From assembly GCA_947364045.1 (NCBI GenBank), contig CANARN010000017.1, positions 1 through 39,961 on the forward strand: DNA of 39,961 nucleotides, written 5' to 3'. The translations under genes and the position numbers were made by a program. The notes beneath the pieces were generated by a model, which was given only the letters and a program-made list of their open reading frames with translations, ran no database searches and was not told the DNA's origin. This DNA is from an uncultured Clostridia bacterium (GTDB lineage Bacteria; Bacillota; Clostridia; Oscillospirales; Acutalibacteraceae). How positions within the stretch are numbered: position 1 is the stretch's first letter; the number at the start of each line of letters is the position of its first letter. This document shows, one piece after another, positions 31,696-39,961 of the stretch.

Positions 31696-32904
31696 ATGAC
31701 TAATATAATGACAGGCTCATATAGGTACAGAAAAAAAGATAATGTAATTTCTTTGATTGTTGCGGTTGCTTTTTTGTTCAATTCAATATGTCTTTTGGCA
31801 AATATTCTGATTCCTTCAGTAGCAAATTTCGGGGAATTATTTATTGCCGGTATCCTTTTATTAGGTTTTGCTTCATCTGTAATCTCATCTATGAAAATAA
31901 ATTTTAAATTATTATTGATAAATGGGACTATATTGTTAGCGATTATTGCGTCATATCTGTTTTATAATTTATCTTCAATAGTAATGCATCTGATGATAAA
32001 TTATTTCGCATGGGGCATAGGTATAACTGTAATTATGATGCAAAGGTATGATATAAGGAAAACGCTGAATGCTTCATATTGGATTGCTTTTATTACAATA
32101 TTACTTGAGATTTTGACAAATGCAAATCGAAATTATGATTCGATGGTGTGGACGTATGCAATATTTCCGTGCGTGGCAATTGTAATTGTCCATTTTGCTT
32201 ACATCAGATTTTCAGGACTTTTGTTAAAAATGACATATATACCGGGTTTTTTAATGTTAGTGAAGTTCCTTTTAAATGCCAATCGCGGTGGGATAATATC
32301 AATACTTGTTTTAATATTTTTTATTTTGATAAAATCGGTGAACGGTACTCGTGGACGGGTAAGAAACAGAAAAGCAGTGGGAATTGTATTATTGATATTT
32401 GCGCTGATTATAGGAGTTTTCTTTGAGCCGATAATATCATTCTTATATGATTTTATGTTAAGCATAAATTTGGAGATAGATTCATTAAAGAAGCTTTATC
32501 GGCTTATCTTGGAAGAAAATATAATGAATAACAGAAATGAGTTATATGCTTATGCGTGGAAAGGCTTTTTGAGTTCACCGATTTGGGGCAATGGCATTGG
32601 CGGCTTTTCGGTGAATCACGGAGGTTGGACGCATAATTTTATATTGCAGCTTTTGTATGAAGGCGGATTATTGCTGTCGTTGTTAGTACTTGTTCCGCTC
32701 ACCAAGAACAGTTTGTTTATTTTAAAACAAAATTGTATTACAAGATATGAATATTCACTGTTTATATTGTTATTTTCAACATCTATTCCCAGACTTTTAT
32801 TTTCGACAGAATTATGGAATACGCAGGCATTTTGGATGTTGTTTGCATTCTGTATGCTAACCAAAAATAAATATTACAATTATCGGGGAGATATTGCGGA
32901 ATGA
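31696..32904 (+). CDS. Wzy/O-antigen ligase-like membrane protein, copy 2
   Basis: I start at ATG 31696 (402 residues) with GAAGG nine bases upstream; the open frame reaches to 31639. It repeats the topology and all sequence blocks of the preceding gene: VAFLFNSICLLANIL, WGIGITVIMMQ, NANRGG and GNGIGGFSVNHGGWTHNF. Identity looks well above half by eye. The 108-base gap before it carries only a small palindrome TTCTGC-AAT-GCAGAA (31590-31604). One copy may act as polymerase and the other as ligase or with another linkage. Confidence 0.83.
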   Translation: MTNIMTGSYRYRKKDNVISLIVAVAFLFNSICLLANILIPSVANFGELFIAGILLLGFASSVISSMKINFKLLLINGTILLAIIASYLFYNLSSIVMHLMINYFAWGIGITVIMMQRYDIRKTLNASYWIAFITILLEILTNANRNYDSMVWTYAIFPCVAIVIVHFAYIRFSGLLLKMTYIPGFLMLVKFLLNANRGGIISILVLIFFILIKSVNGTRGRVRNRKAVGIVLLIFALIIGVFFEPIISFLYDFMLSINLEIDSLKKLYRLILEENIMNNRNELYAYAWKGFLSSPIWGNGIGGFSVNHGGWTHNFILQLLYEGGLLLSLLVLVPLTKNSLFILKQNCITRYEYSLFILLFSTSIPRLLFSTELWNTQAFWMLFAFCMLTKNKYYNYRGDIAE

Positions 32905-34007
32905 ATATATTATCAATAGGTGGACGGTATAAACCGACCAACGGCGGAAATGCAAAACGAATTTCGACAATGTGCGAGGCATTTTATCGTTTAGAAAATG
33001 AAGTCACTGTTATGACTTGTGACGGTTACAGTGCTGAAACTCAAAAAGAAATTATTGAAAATATTTCGGTTTTAAGATATTCAGATTGTGACAGATTGGT
33101 TTCAGATATATTGAAAATTATTGAGAAGAAATCTATTGATATTATTCTCGTTCATGAAGAAACATATTTAAGAAAGATAAAGATGTTGAGAATCACTGTT
33201 CCTGTAGTATATGAGTGCCACGCAATTGAGCCGAATCCCAATAAAGTAAAAGAGTTTATTTTGGCAATTGTAAGGAAAGGCTATTTTAACAGGAATTTTT
33301 TAAAACGTGTTTTTGTTCTTTCTAAAAATGCGGGAAAGAATTTTTCTGAAAAATATTCATATCCCGAAGAGCTTACTGTTTATACTCCGAACGGTCTTAA
33401 TAAAGCGAGCAATTATACTGACGTGATACATTTCGGTGAGAGTGAAAGCTTTATATACGGCTATTCAGGTACGCTTTACGAATTCCAGGGAATTAAAATA
33501 TTACTTAGATATGCAAAGGATATTTTAAACATTGCTCCTGATGTAAAGCTGATGATAGTCGGCGGAGGACCTATGGAAAAAGATGTATTGTCATTTGTTA
33601 AGGACAACGCTTTGGAGGATAGGATAATTGTTACAGGCTCGGTTTCTCAGGAAAAATTTGATGAGCTTACGCAGAAGTTTGATGTTCTTCTTATGCCGCG
33701 TCCGTCAACACCGTCAACGGAAAGTGCAGTACCGTTAAAAATCTTTGATGCCGCAATTCATAAAAAACCTGTGGTTATGTCTAATGTGTCCGGGCTTACG
33801 GAAGCTTTTTCCGAAAATGCCGCGCTTATATATAACACAAAGACACCGGATGATTTTTTGGAATGTTGTAAAAAAATATATCGCAATAAAATACTTGCCG
33901 AGGAGCTTGTTAAAGGCGAAACGGAAGCTTTGAGCAGTTGGCCGACAGTTGATGATGTCGCAAAGGCTCAGTTAAATGCAATGAAAGAAGTTATTGAAGG
34001 ACAGTAG
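32901..34007 (+). CDS. Glycosyltransferase family 4 protein
   Basis: This 368-residue GT-B protein begins NILSIGGRYKPTNGGNAKRI. It continues with VYECHAIEPN, YTPNGLNK, GYSGTLYEFQGIKILLRYAK and LMIVGGGPMEKDVL. The donor site is SAVPLKIFDAAIHKKPVVMS, where the usual glutamate pair is replaced by an S-V-P-L-K-I-F pattern seen in several capsule GT4 enzymes. ATG overlaps the preceding stop by four bases (ATGA), so it is coupled. Confidence 0.88.
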   Translation: MNILSIGGRYKPTNGGNAKRISTMCEAFYRLENEVTVMTCDGYSAETQKEIIENISVLRYSDCDRLVSDILKIIEKKSIDIILVHEETYLRKIKMLRITVPVVYECHAIEPNPNKVKEFILAIVRKGYFNRNFLKRVFVLSKNAGKNFSEKYSYPEELTVYTPNGLNKASNYTDVIHFGESESFIYGYSGTLYEFQGIKILLRYAKDILNIAPDVKLMIVGGGPMEKDVLSFVKDNALEDRIIVTGSVSQEKFDELTQKFDVLLMPRPSTPSTESAVPLKIFDAAIHKKPVVMSNVSGLTEAFSENAALIYNTKTPDDFLECCKKIYRNKILAEELVKGETEALSSWPTVDDVAKAQLNAMKEVIEGQ

Positions 34008-34014
34008 ATTTCAA

Positions 34015-34590
34015 ATGGGTATAAAGACTAAAATAAAAATAATTATAGGTAAGGCATACGCCCGTAAACAGCATTATGACAGACAGTATCTTACAGGCAG
34101 ATGGTTTACGGCTGAAAACAATTTTGCCGGCTGGGATTGGGTTATAAAGAATGCTAAAAATTGCAGAAGGGCAAAGGTAAATATTGGGTGTCCGTGGCCT
34201 GTTTCATCAGATAGCCGTGCTGTTGGATTCTGCAATATAGAATTTCATCCTGACGATTTGAATAATTTTCAGCATTTCGGATGTTATTTTCAGGGAAAGG
34301 GAAAGATATCCATCGGTAAAGGAACATGGATTGCTCCGAATGTTGGTATAATAACGGCAAATCATAGTATGGAAGATTTGAATAAGCATGATGCGGCAAA
34401 ACCGGTGATAATGGGTGAGAATTGCTGGATAGGTATGAACAGTATGATTCTTCCGGGCGTGGAATTGGGACCGCGAACGGTTGTCGGCGCCGGCTCGGTA
34501 GTTACAAAATCATTTCCCGATGGATACTGTGTGATTGCAGGTAATCCGGCAAAAGTTATTAAGAAGTTGGAGACGGAGTATGAGAATTAA
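34015..34590 (+). CDS. Left-handed beta-helix acyltransferase
   Basis: I prefer ATG 34015 (191 residues) to the TTG at 33994 that overlaps the glycosyltransferase. Hexapeptide repeats run from ISIGKGTWIAPNVGIITANH to VIMGENCWIGMNSMILPG, GVELGPRTVVGAGSVVTKSF and end GNPAKVIKK. This is the trimeric fold of sugar O-acetyltransferases. The histidine in ITANHSMED is the likely catalytic base. It probably acetylates a sugar of the polysaccharide with acetyl-CoA. Confidence 0.9.
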   Translation: MGIKTKIKIIIGKAYARKQHYDRQYLTGRWFTAENNFAGWDWVIKNAKNCRRAKVNIGCPWPVSSDSRAVGFCNIEFHPDDLNNFQHFGCYFQGKGKISIGKGTWIAPNVGIITANHSMEDLNKHDAAKPVIMGENCWIGMNSMILPGVELGPRTVVGAGSVVTKSFPDGYCVIAGNPAKVIKKLETEYEN

Positions 34591-35101
34591 ACCGATTATA
34601 AAAAAGGTAATTGCAAAGCTTTACGGCGGTGAGCGTTTAATAAACTATTTAAGACAGGGCGGCATGAAGATAGGTGAAAATTGTCGTATTTTCAGCGATA
34701 TTTCAACCTCTGAATCTTATTTGGTTGAGATTGGTGACAATACTACAATTTCAGGCGATGTAACGTTTATTACACACGATGCTTCAATAGAAAAAGTTTT
34801 ACCTGATGTTACCGATGTGTTCGGAAGAATAAGTATTGGAAGAAATTGCTTTATAGGCAACGGCGCTACTATTATGTACGGAGTGACATTGGCGGACAGC
34901 ACAATTGTGGCAGCAGGAAGCGTTGTAACAAAGAGTGTAAAAGAAAGCGGAAAAATCATCGGCGGAAACCCTGCTAAAATTATAAGTGATTTCGAAACCT
35001 TTGCCGAAAAATCGAAAAAATATGCAGTTAATATAAAAGGACTCTCTGCCGAACAAAAGAGAAAATTACTTGAAAATGATGAAATATTGGTGACTAAGTG
35101 A
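34580..35101 (+). CDS. Left-handed beta-helix acyltransferase
   Basis: ATG 34580 (173 residues) overlaps the previous gene by 11 bases, with GGAG five bases upstream. Longer open reading to 34535 lacks a ribosome site. Repeats: MKIGENCRIFSDISTSESYL, VEIGDNTTISGDVTFITHDA (catalytic His in THDAS), then ISIGRNCFIGNGATIMYGVT, IVAAGSVVTKSV and GNPAKIISD. This resembles the wall/capsule O-acetyltransferases of the NodL/LacA/WbbJ group. It differs clearly from the gene before it. Confidence 0.9.
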   Translation: MRIKPIIKKVIAKLYGGERLINYLRQGGMKIGENCRIFSDISTSESYLVEIGDNTTISGDVTFITHDASIEKVLPDVTDVFGRISIGRNCFIGNGATIMYGVTLADSTIVAAGSVVTKSVKESGKIIGGNPAKIISDFETFAEKSKKYAVNIKGLSAEQKRKLLENDEILVTK

Positions 35102-35102
35102 T

Positions 35103-36383
35103 ATGGGCAACTTAAAAAAAGTTTCAGTTAAACTTAAGAGTCTTGTTTTCAGCGGACTGTCATACATAATTTTCGGTAACTTTCTTTCAAAGGGAGTTGC
35201 TCTGCTGTCAAGTATACTTATAGCAAGATTTGTTGATAAGTCAGAATATGCGTATCTTTCTTATGCTGATAATTTATATCAGTATATTACTCTCTTTACC
35301 GGTCTGGGACTTGCCAGTGCATTGCTGGTGGTCTGCACTCCTGATGTAAGTATAGGGAAGCATCGCAGTTATCTTGGAAATTCTTTAAAATACGGCGGTA
35401 TATTTGAATTTTCGGCATCGTTATTACTTTGCATAGGAGTGCAGTTTATAAGTATTCCGTTTCCGCAGGCAAGAAAATATATGTGGCTATTGTTGCTTTA
35501 TCCTTTAATAACATACGTATTTAATACGCTTCAGTCATATATAAGGGTAAAACGCAATAACAAGCTGTATGCCGGTTTGGGTGCGGCACAAACAATTATT
35601 GTCGGAGTTTTAAGTATAGCTTTAGTTATATTTCTTGATACTATAGGCGTTGTTTTTTCAAGATATATTGCTGTAATAGCAGTAACGGTAATAGCTGCTT
35701 TATATATTTTAAAGACAGACAGCGGGGTGGCAGTCAATAAGATTTCAATTGAAGAACAAAAGAAGTTCCTTCTTCTTGGCTTGTCGCTGATGTTTGCAAA
35801 TCTGTTTTCGGGAATGATGCCGATAAATGAAACCTTTATCGTGAATAATCTTATTAAAGACGAGATTGTTACTGCGAATTTTAAGGTTGCAGGCATAATT
35901 CCGTCAATGCTTCCGATAATCACAAGCTCGGTTATGGTTTATTATTTCCCGATAATCGCAGCGATGAAGGACGGAAATGATATTAAGAAAAAGGTTCAGA
36001 GAATTGCTTTTATAAACGGGGCTATAATTATTGCAGTTACCGCTGTCGGAATTTTGGTGACTCCGTTCGGCATAAGTTTTGTTTACGGACAAAAATATGC
36101 CGATGCGGCAGGAATATCTTATTCTCTGTGGGCGATGCGTGCGGTGAACACAGTATTCAGAATGGTGCCGCTCAACGTTTTGGCTGCGATAGGAGAAGCT
36201 AAATTTAATGCATATGTTTCTGTTGCAACCTGTGTAGCTCACGCCGCGCTTGATTACATATTTATATATAATTGGGGCGTTAACGGTATTGCATATGCAG
36301 CCATTATAGTTTATATAATTTCTGCTGTTGTTTTATGGACGCATTTTAATAAGTCGTGCGAAAATATGAATGAAACTGCTTAA
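35103..36383 (+). CDS. Wzx-like polysaccharide flippase
   Basis: This 426-residue protein has about 12 membrane helices in the MATE/MOP fold, beginning YIIFGNFLSKGVALLSSILI. ARFVDKSEYAYLSYADNLYQ follows, an outward loop typical of oligosaccharide flippases. It moves the lipid-linked unit to the outer face. A protein of 426 residues is at the short end of this family (usually 430-500). The start ATG is one base after the stop of the acyltransferase; no clear ribosome site, so translation probably depends on coupling. Confidence 0.9.
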   Translation: MGNLKKVSVKLKSLVFSGLSYIIFGNFLSKGVALLSSILIARFVDKSEYAYLSYADNLYQYITLFTGLGLASALLVVCTPDVSIGKHRSYLGNSLKYGGIFEFSASLLLCIGVQFISIPFPQARKYMWLLLLYPLITYVFNTLQSYIRVKRNNKLYAGLGAAQTIIVGVLSIALVIFLDTIGVVFSRYIAVIAVTVIAALYILKTDSGVAVNKISIEEQKKFLLLGLSLMFANLFSGMMPINETFIVNNLIKDEIVTANFKVAGIIPSMLPIITSSVMVYYFPIIAAMKDGNDIKKKVQRIAFINGAIIIAVTAVGILVTPFGISFVYGQKYADAAGISYSLWAMRAVNTVFRMVPLNVLAAIGEAKFNAYVSVATCVAHAALDYIFIYNWGVNGIAYAAIIVYIISAVVLWTHFNKSCENMNETA

Positions 36384-36401
36384 AAAAGGGAAGTGTATTT
36401 T

Positions 36402-37979
36402 TTGCGTATAATAACTGAGTTGGATTTTCAGTATAATAAGCATAAGCCGTGGTTAACAGTTGAAAACGGTTACTTTTCAGGTTCGGTTTTTATTGGCGAC
36501 TGTTTACTGTCCGAGGATGATATAAAAAATGCAGTTGGGAATATAAAAACAGTTGCTCAGGCTATTGATTTTGTAAAAAAATTAAACGGTCATTTTGCTG
36601 TGATTATTAATATTGACGGACAAGTTTTTATGGCGGCTGACCGTGAGCGTACAATACCTCTGTTCTATGAGATAAAAGATGATACTGTGACAGTGTACAA
36701 CCATATATCTCTTGATACAATATCTAAGCACGGTATTAACGAAAAAGCTTTAAGTGATTTAGATTACTGTTTGTTTGTAACGGGAAATGAGAACATTGCA
36801 AACGGCATTTTTTCAGTAATGGCGGGTGAAACCGTTGTGATTTCAGAAAACGGTGTCAGACGGCAGTATTATCACGAATTTAATTATGATAAAATAGAAT
36901 ATCCTGATAAAAATGAATTATTCAGGCTGATAGATGATAAGTTCGTCAATGTTACGAAGAGGCTTATAGCTTATTTGAACGGAAGATGCGCTGTTGTACC
37001 GCTCAGCGGAGGACATGATTCAAGGCTTATTGTATATTACCTTAAGCGCTTGGGATACGATAATATTATTACTTATACATACGGTCCGAAAGGTAATTTT
37101 GAAGCGACAACATCTAAAAAAGTTGCGGATTTTTTGAAGCTGGATTGGCATTTTATTGAATATCAACCGAAAAAACTTCAAAATCTGTTTGAAAACGGAT
37201 TTGAGGAGCTTGTTGATTATTATTCAAACGGAGTTTCTTCAGTATGCATTCAGGATTGGTATGCAGTTGACTGTATGAAAAAAGAGAAAATTTTGCCCGA
37301 GAATGCAGTGTTTGTACCGGGACATTCATTTGACGCTATCGCCGGTTCGTTTATCTTGCCTAAATATGCACAAAACGATACAGTAACAAAACAGCAGTTG
37401 ATAGACGATATAATTTGGAAACAGTGTTCTGAAAGTCCGTATAAATTAAATCCTCAAAAGAAAAAATATTTTGCAGATAAGATAAACGACAGCCTTACGA
37501 AAGACGAACCTGATATTTTATCATGCGACAGGGCGTTTAATCTTTATCAAAATTATAATGTAAGGGAGCGCCAAGCAAAATACACATGCTTTTCACCGAA
37601 GCTTTATGAGTACTACGGATATGATTGGTTTTTACCCCTTTGGGATAACGAGCTGATTGACTTTTGGGAAACAATCAGTTTAAAATTAAAATATAACCGT
37701 AAGCTTTTCTTTGAGTTTACAGAGAATCAGTACGGTGACCTGATGAATGCAGCACGGGTTGAAAATGAGAAAATAAAAAATACAAAAAAAGTTAATATGA
37801 ACCCTGTAGTTCGTGTTTTCAGAAAAATAAGTCAGTTGATTAATTATGTTGATTATCATTACTGTTTAGCATATTTTAAACACTTTGACGTAATTTCTTT
37901 GTATATTAAAACAAGAGTATTAAATATAGGCTTTTTTGTAAATCAAAAAATTAAGGATATAATAAGGAGAAGAAAATGA
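36402..37979 (+). CDS. Asparagine-synthase-like protein without the Cys nucleophile
   Basis: I prefer TTG 36402 (about 525 residues), with GGGAAG about eight bases upstream; the GTG at 36393 is too close to that site. The N-terminal half resembles the Ntn amidotransferase domain (LNGHFAVIINIDG, DRERTIPLFYE) but starts MRIITELD, without Cys at position 2. The C-terminal half is an ATP pyrophosphatase with the loop PLSGGHDSRL (SGGxDS) and later FVPGHSFDAIAG. Homologues in capsule and exopolysaccharide clusters amidate sugar acids. Loss of the nucleophile suggests that free ammonia or another amine is used, or that another ligase reaction takes place. It overlaps the next start by four bases. 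Confidence 0.82.
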   Translation: MRIITELDFQYNKHKPWLTVENGYFSGSVFIGDCLLSEDDIKNAVGNIKTVAQAIDFVKKLNGHFAVIINIDGQVFMAADRERTIPLFYEIKDDTVTVYNHISLDTISKHGINEKALSDLDYCLFVTGNENIANGIFSVMAGETVVISENGVRRQYYHEFNYDKIEYPDKNELFRLIDDKFVNVTKRLIAYLNGRCAVVPLSGGHDSRLIVYYLKRLGYDNIITYTYGPKGNFEATTSKKVADFLKLDWHFIEYQPKKLQNLFENGFEELVDYYSNGVSSVCIQDWYAVDCMKKEKILPENAVFVPGHSFDAIAGSFILPKYAQNDTVTKQQLIDDIIWKQCSESPYKLNPQKKKYFADKINDSLTKDEPDILSCDRAFNLYQNYNVRERQAKYTCFSPKLYEYYGYDWFLPLWDNELIDFWETISLKLKYNRKLFFEFTENQYGDLMNAARVENEKIKNTKKVNMNPVVRVFRKISQLINYVDYHYCLAYFKHFDVISLYIKTRVLNIGFFVNQKIKDIIRRRK

Positions 37980-39196
37980 TTAATGTAATCGGACTTGGAT
38001 ACATAGGGCTTCCGACAGCTCTTATGATGGCGTCACACGGTGTAGAGGTTGTAGGAACAGACTACAATGAAGAGCTTGTTGCAACTTTAAATGCCGGCAA
38101 GACAACTTTTAAAGAGGAGGGCTTGGACGAGCTTTTTGATGCAGCTGTAAAAAAAGGTATTAAATTTACAACTGAATATCAGGTTACAGACACATATATT
38201 GTTTCCGTGCCAACGCCGTACGACAAATTCAGCAAAAAGGTTGACGCGTGCTATGTTGTTTCCGCAGTTAAGGCTGTTATGGAGGTTTGCCCGAAGGGCG
38301 CGACAGTTGTTATTGAATCCACGGTGTCACCGGGTACTATCGACAAATATGTACGCCCTGTTATTGAAGAAAACGGATTTGTAATCGGCAAGGACATAAA
38401 TCTTGTTCACGCTCCCGAGCGTATCATTCCGGGTAATATGGTCTATGAGCTTTTGCACAATAACCGTACTATCGGTGCGGATGACAAAGCTGTAGGCGAA
38501 AAGATTAAGGAGCTTTATGCGTCTTTTTGTCAGGGTGAAATTGTTGTAACAGACATAAGAACTGCTGAAATGACAAAAGTCGTTGAAAATACATTCCGTG
38601 CGGTTAATATTGCTTTTGCCAATGAGCTTGCTAAAATTTGCCGTCACGATAATATGGATGTCTATGAAATAATTAAAATTTGTAATATGCATCCGAGAGT
38701 AAATATTTTACAGCCCGGTCCCGGTGTCGGCGGTCACTGCATTTCTGTTGACCCGTGGTTCTTGGTAGGCGATTATCCCGGTCTTGCAAAGGTTATTGAC
38801 GAGTCAATGAAAACAAATGACGGTATGCCCGACTTTGTTCTTAACAGAATTTATGAGATAATGAAAGAAAACAATATTACAGATTTTGCAAGAGTCGGGC
38901 TTTACGGTCTTTCTTATAAAGAAAATGTTGACGACCCGCGTGAATCGCCTACGCTCCAGTTGCTTGAGAGTCAGGAAAGGCACTTGGCATCTCCCCTCAA
39001 GGTTTATGACCCGTATTTTGAAAAGGATCTTGTTCCGAATCAGTACCACGATTTTGACAAATTCCTTGAGGATACAGACCTTGTTGTTATTATGGTTAAC
39101 CATAATCAGATTAAAGAAAATATGGATAAATTAGAGGGCAAAATTGTATTCGATACACGCAAGTGCTGCGATTTACCGGGTACCTACAGACTTTGA
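37976..39196 (+). CDS. wecC: UDP-N-acetyl-D-mannosamine dehydrogenase
   Basis: This is a 406-residue NAD-dependent enzyme that oxidises C6 of UDP-ManNAc twice to give UDP-ManNAcA. The Rossmann start NVIGLGYIGLPTALMMAS and TDYNEELV (NAD binding) are followed by ESTVSPGT, APERIIPGN, EMTKVVENTFRAVNIAFANE and the active-site cysteine in GVGGHCISVDPWFLVG. The C-terminal GLSYKENVDDPRESP closes it. The GHCISVDPWF form fits the ManNAc branch (WecC) rather than the UDP-glucose dehydrogenases. AAGGAGAAG precedes the ATG. The next gene makes its substrate. Confidence 0.92.
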   Translation: MINVIGLGYIGLPTALMMASHGVEVVGTDYNEELVATLNAGKTTFKEEGLDELFDAAVKKGIKFTTEYQVTDTYIVSVPTPYDKFSKKVDACYVVSAVKAVMEVCPKGATVVIESTVSPGTIDKYVRPVIEENGFVIGKDINLVHAPERIIPGNMVYELLHNNRTIGADDKAVGEKIKELYASFCQGEIVVTDIRTAEMTKVVENTFRAVNIAFANELAKICRHDNMDVYEIIKICNMHPRVNILQPGPGVGGHCISVDPWFLVGDYPGLAKVIDESMKTNDGMPDFVLNRIYEIMKENNITDFARVGLYGLSYKENVDDPRESPTLQLLESQERHLASPLKVYDPYFEKDLVPNQYHDFDKFLEDTDLVVIMVNHNQIKENMDKLEGKIVFDTRKCCDLPGTYRL

Positions 39197-39213
39197 TAAA
39201 AAAGGATTAAAAT

Positions 39214-39961
39214 ATGAAAACAGTTATGCTCGTCTTTGGCACAAGACCGGAAGCAATTAAAATGTGTCCGCTTGTAAATGAGCTGAAGTTAAGAGAAAAT
39301 ATTAAAACGGTTGTATGCGTAACGGGTCAGCACCGTCAGATGCTTGATATGGTTCTTGATACATTCAATGTTGTACCCGATTACGACCTGTCTATTATGA
39401 AAACAGGTCAGACCCTGTTTGATATTACAACCAATATTTTAAACAGAATCGGCGATGTACTCGATGAGGTTAAGCCTGACGTTGTACTGGTTCACGGTGA
39501 CACGTCAACAACATTTGTAACAGCGCTTGCTTGCTTTTATAAGCAAATTTCGGTAGGTCATGTTGAGGCAGGGCTTCGCACATACAATATTTACAGTCCG
39601 TATCCTGAGGAGTTTAACCGACAGGCAGTCGGAATTGTTGCAAAATATAATTTTTCACCGACAGAGCTTTCTAAGCAGAATCTTCTGAATGAGGGCAAAG
39701 ACCCTTCAACTGTTTATGTCACGGGAAATACTGCAATAGATGCGCTGAAAACAACTGTTCGTGAGGATTACAGTCATCCGGAGCTTGAATGGGCAAAGGA
39801 CAGTCGGCTTATTATGATTACTGCGCACCGCCGTGAAAATTTAGGCGAGCCGATGCACAATATGTTCCGCGCAATTCGTCGTGTTATGGAAGAACATACT
39901 GATGTTATAGATATTTATACTATTCATATGAATACCTTTTTCCGTAAAGCCGCATTTTATG
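39214..39961 (+). CDS. wecB: UDP-N-acetylglucosamine 2-epimerase (cut by window end)
   Basis: The first 249 codons are seen. The enzyme turns UDP-GlcNAc into UDP-ManNAc for the dehydrogenase upstream. The N-terminus MKTVMLVFGTRPEAIKMCPL, the VTGQHRQMLD block, VLVHGDTSTTF, GHVEAGLRT, SPYPEEFNRQAV and TAHRRENLG are all family signatures with catalytic residues (Asp and Glu in HGDT and VEAGLRT, His in TAHRREN). The usual IHMNPxVR near residue 240 reads IHMNTFFRK here. AAGGAT lies eight bases before the ATG. 17 bases behind wecC in the same operon. Confidence 0.95.
   Translation, partial: MKTVMLVFGTRPEAIKMCPLVNELKLRENIKTVVCVTGQHRQMLDMVLDTFNVVPDYDLSIMKTGQTLFDITTNILNRIGDVLDEVKPDVVLVHGDTSTTFVTALACFYKQISVGHVEAGLRTYNIYSPYPEEFNRQAVGIVAKYNFSPTELSKQNLLNEGKDPSTVYVTGNTAIDALKTTVREDYSHPELEWAKDSRLIMITAHRRENLGEPMHNMFRAIRRVMEEHTDVIDIYTIHMNTFFRKAAFY

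Noticed and set aside
1-39961. CRISPR arrays, insertion sequences, rRNA genes
   Set aside because: No regularly spaced repeats, no transposase gene and no rRNA sequence were found.

Overview
The window looks like a chromosome segment of a low-GC anaerobic Firmicute of the class Clostridia, probably a gut Oscillospirales/Ruminococcaceae-type organism. I base this on the AT-rich composition, strong AGGAGG-type ribosome sites, near-consensus sigma-A promoters, a cohesin-like surface protein, the CofE-like protein seen in many Clostridia, and a mobilizable element of the Clostridia type. This placement is inference, since no marker gene other than purA and one tRNA is present.

Region 1 (1-11155) is mobile or accessory DNA. 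It opens with the 3' part of an SF2 DEAH helicase. A leader region follows (1915-2560) with two promoters and two hairpin-terminator structures. Next is a mobilizable module: an excisionase-like HTH protein, a second HTH protein, a possible oriT, a small relaxosome-type protein and an HUH relaxase. On the opposite strand sit a MntA/HepT-type toxin-antitoxin pair and a Fic protein. A tyrosine integrase with a frameshift in a G run closes the module. To its right is a very AT-rich two-gene cassette, a small three-helix membrane protein (SLATT-like candidate) and a UG/Abi-type reverse transcriptase, followed by tRNA-Trp(CCA), whose 3' end faces the element.

Region 2 (11232-24441) is mostly chromosomal housekeeping and small accessory genes. 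It holds an AraC-HTH/aminoglycoside-phosphotransferase fusion with an internal start site, a NUDIX hydrolase, a P-loop kinase-like protein, a YhhN-like membrane protein, a frameshifted ABM monooxygenase gene, a zinc-ribbon membrane protein, a large probable lipoprotein (DUF5696-like), LemA, PurA, a CofE-like protein and a cohesin-like wall protein. Between the NUDIX and P-loop genes lies a compact locus (13670-13948) that I read as an undescribed or unannotated type I toxin-antitoxin: a 36-residue hydrophobic peptide, an antisense RNA with a consensus promoter, long-range inverted repeats and a ladder of alternative stems that can hide or expose the ribosome site.

Region 3 (24494-39961) is one long plus-strand surface polysaccharide operon starting from a near-consensus promoter. 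It holds a sugar aminotransferase, a membrane phosphoglycosyl transferase that starts the lipid-linked sugar, a GNAT acetyltransferase, four glycosyltransferases (three GT4-like, one GT2), two tandem paralogous Wzy/ligase-like membrane proteins, two hexapeptide acyltransferases, a Wzx-like flippase, an asparagine-synthase-like protein without the usual Cys nucleophile, UDP-ManNAc dehydrogenase (wecC) and UDP-GlcNAc 2-epimerase (wecB, cut by the window end). Together they fit a Wzx/Wzy-dependent capsule or wall polysaccharide, probably containing ManNAcA and perhaps an acetamido-dideoxy sugar at the reducing end.
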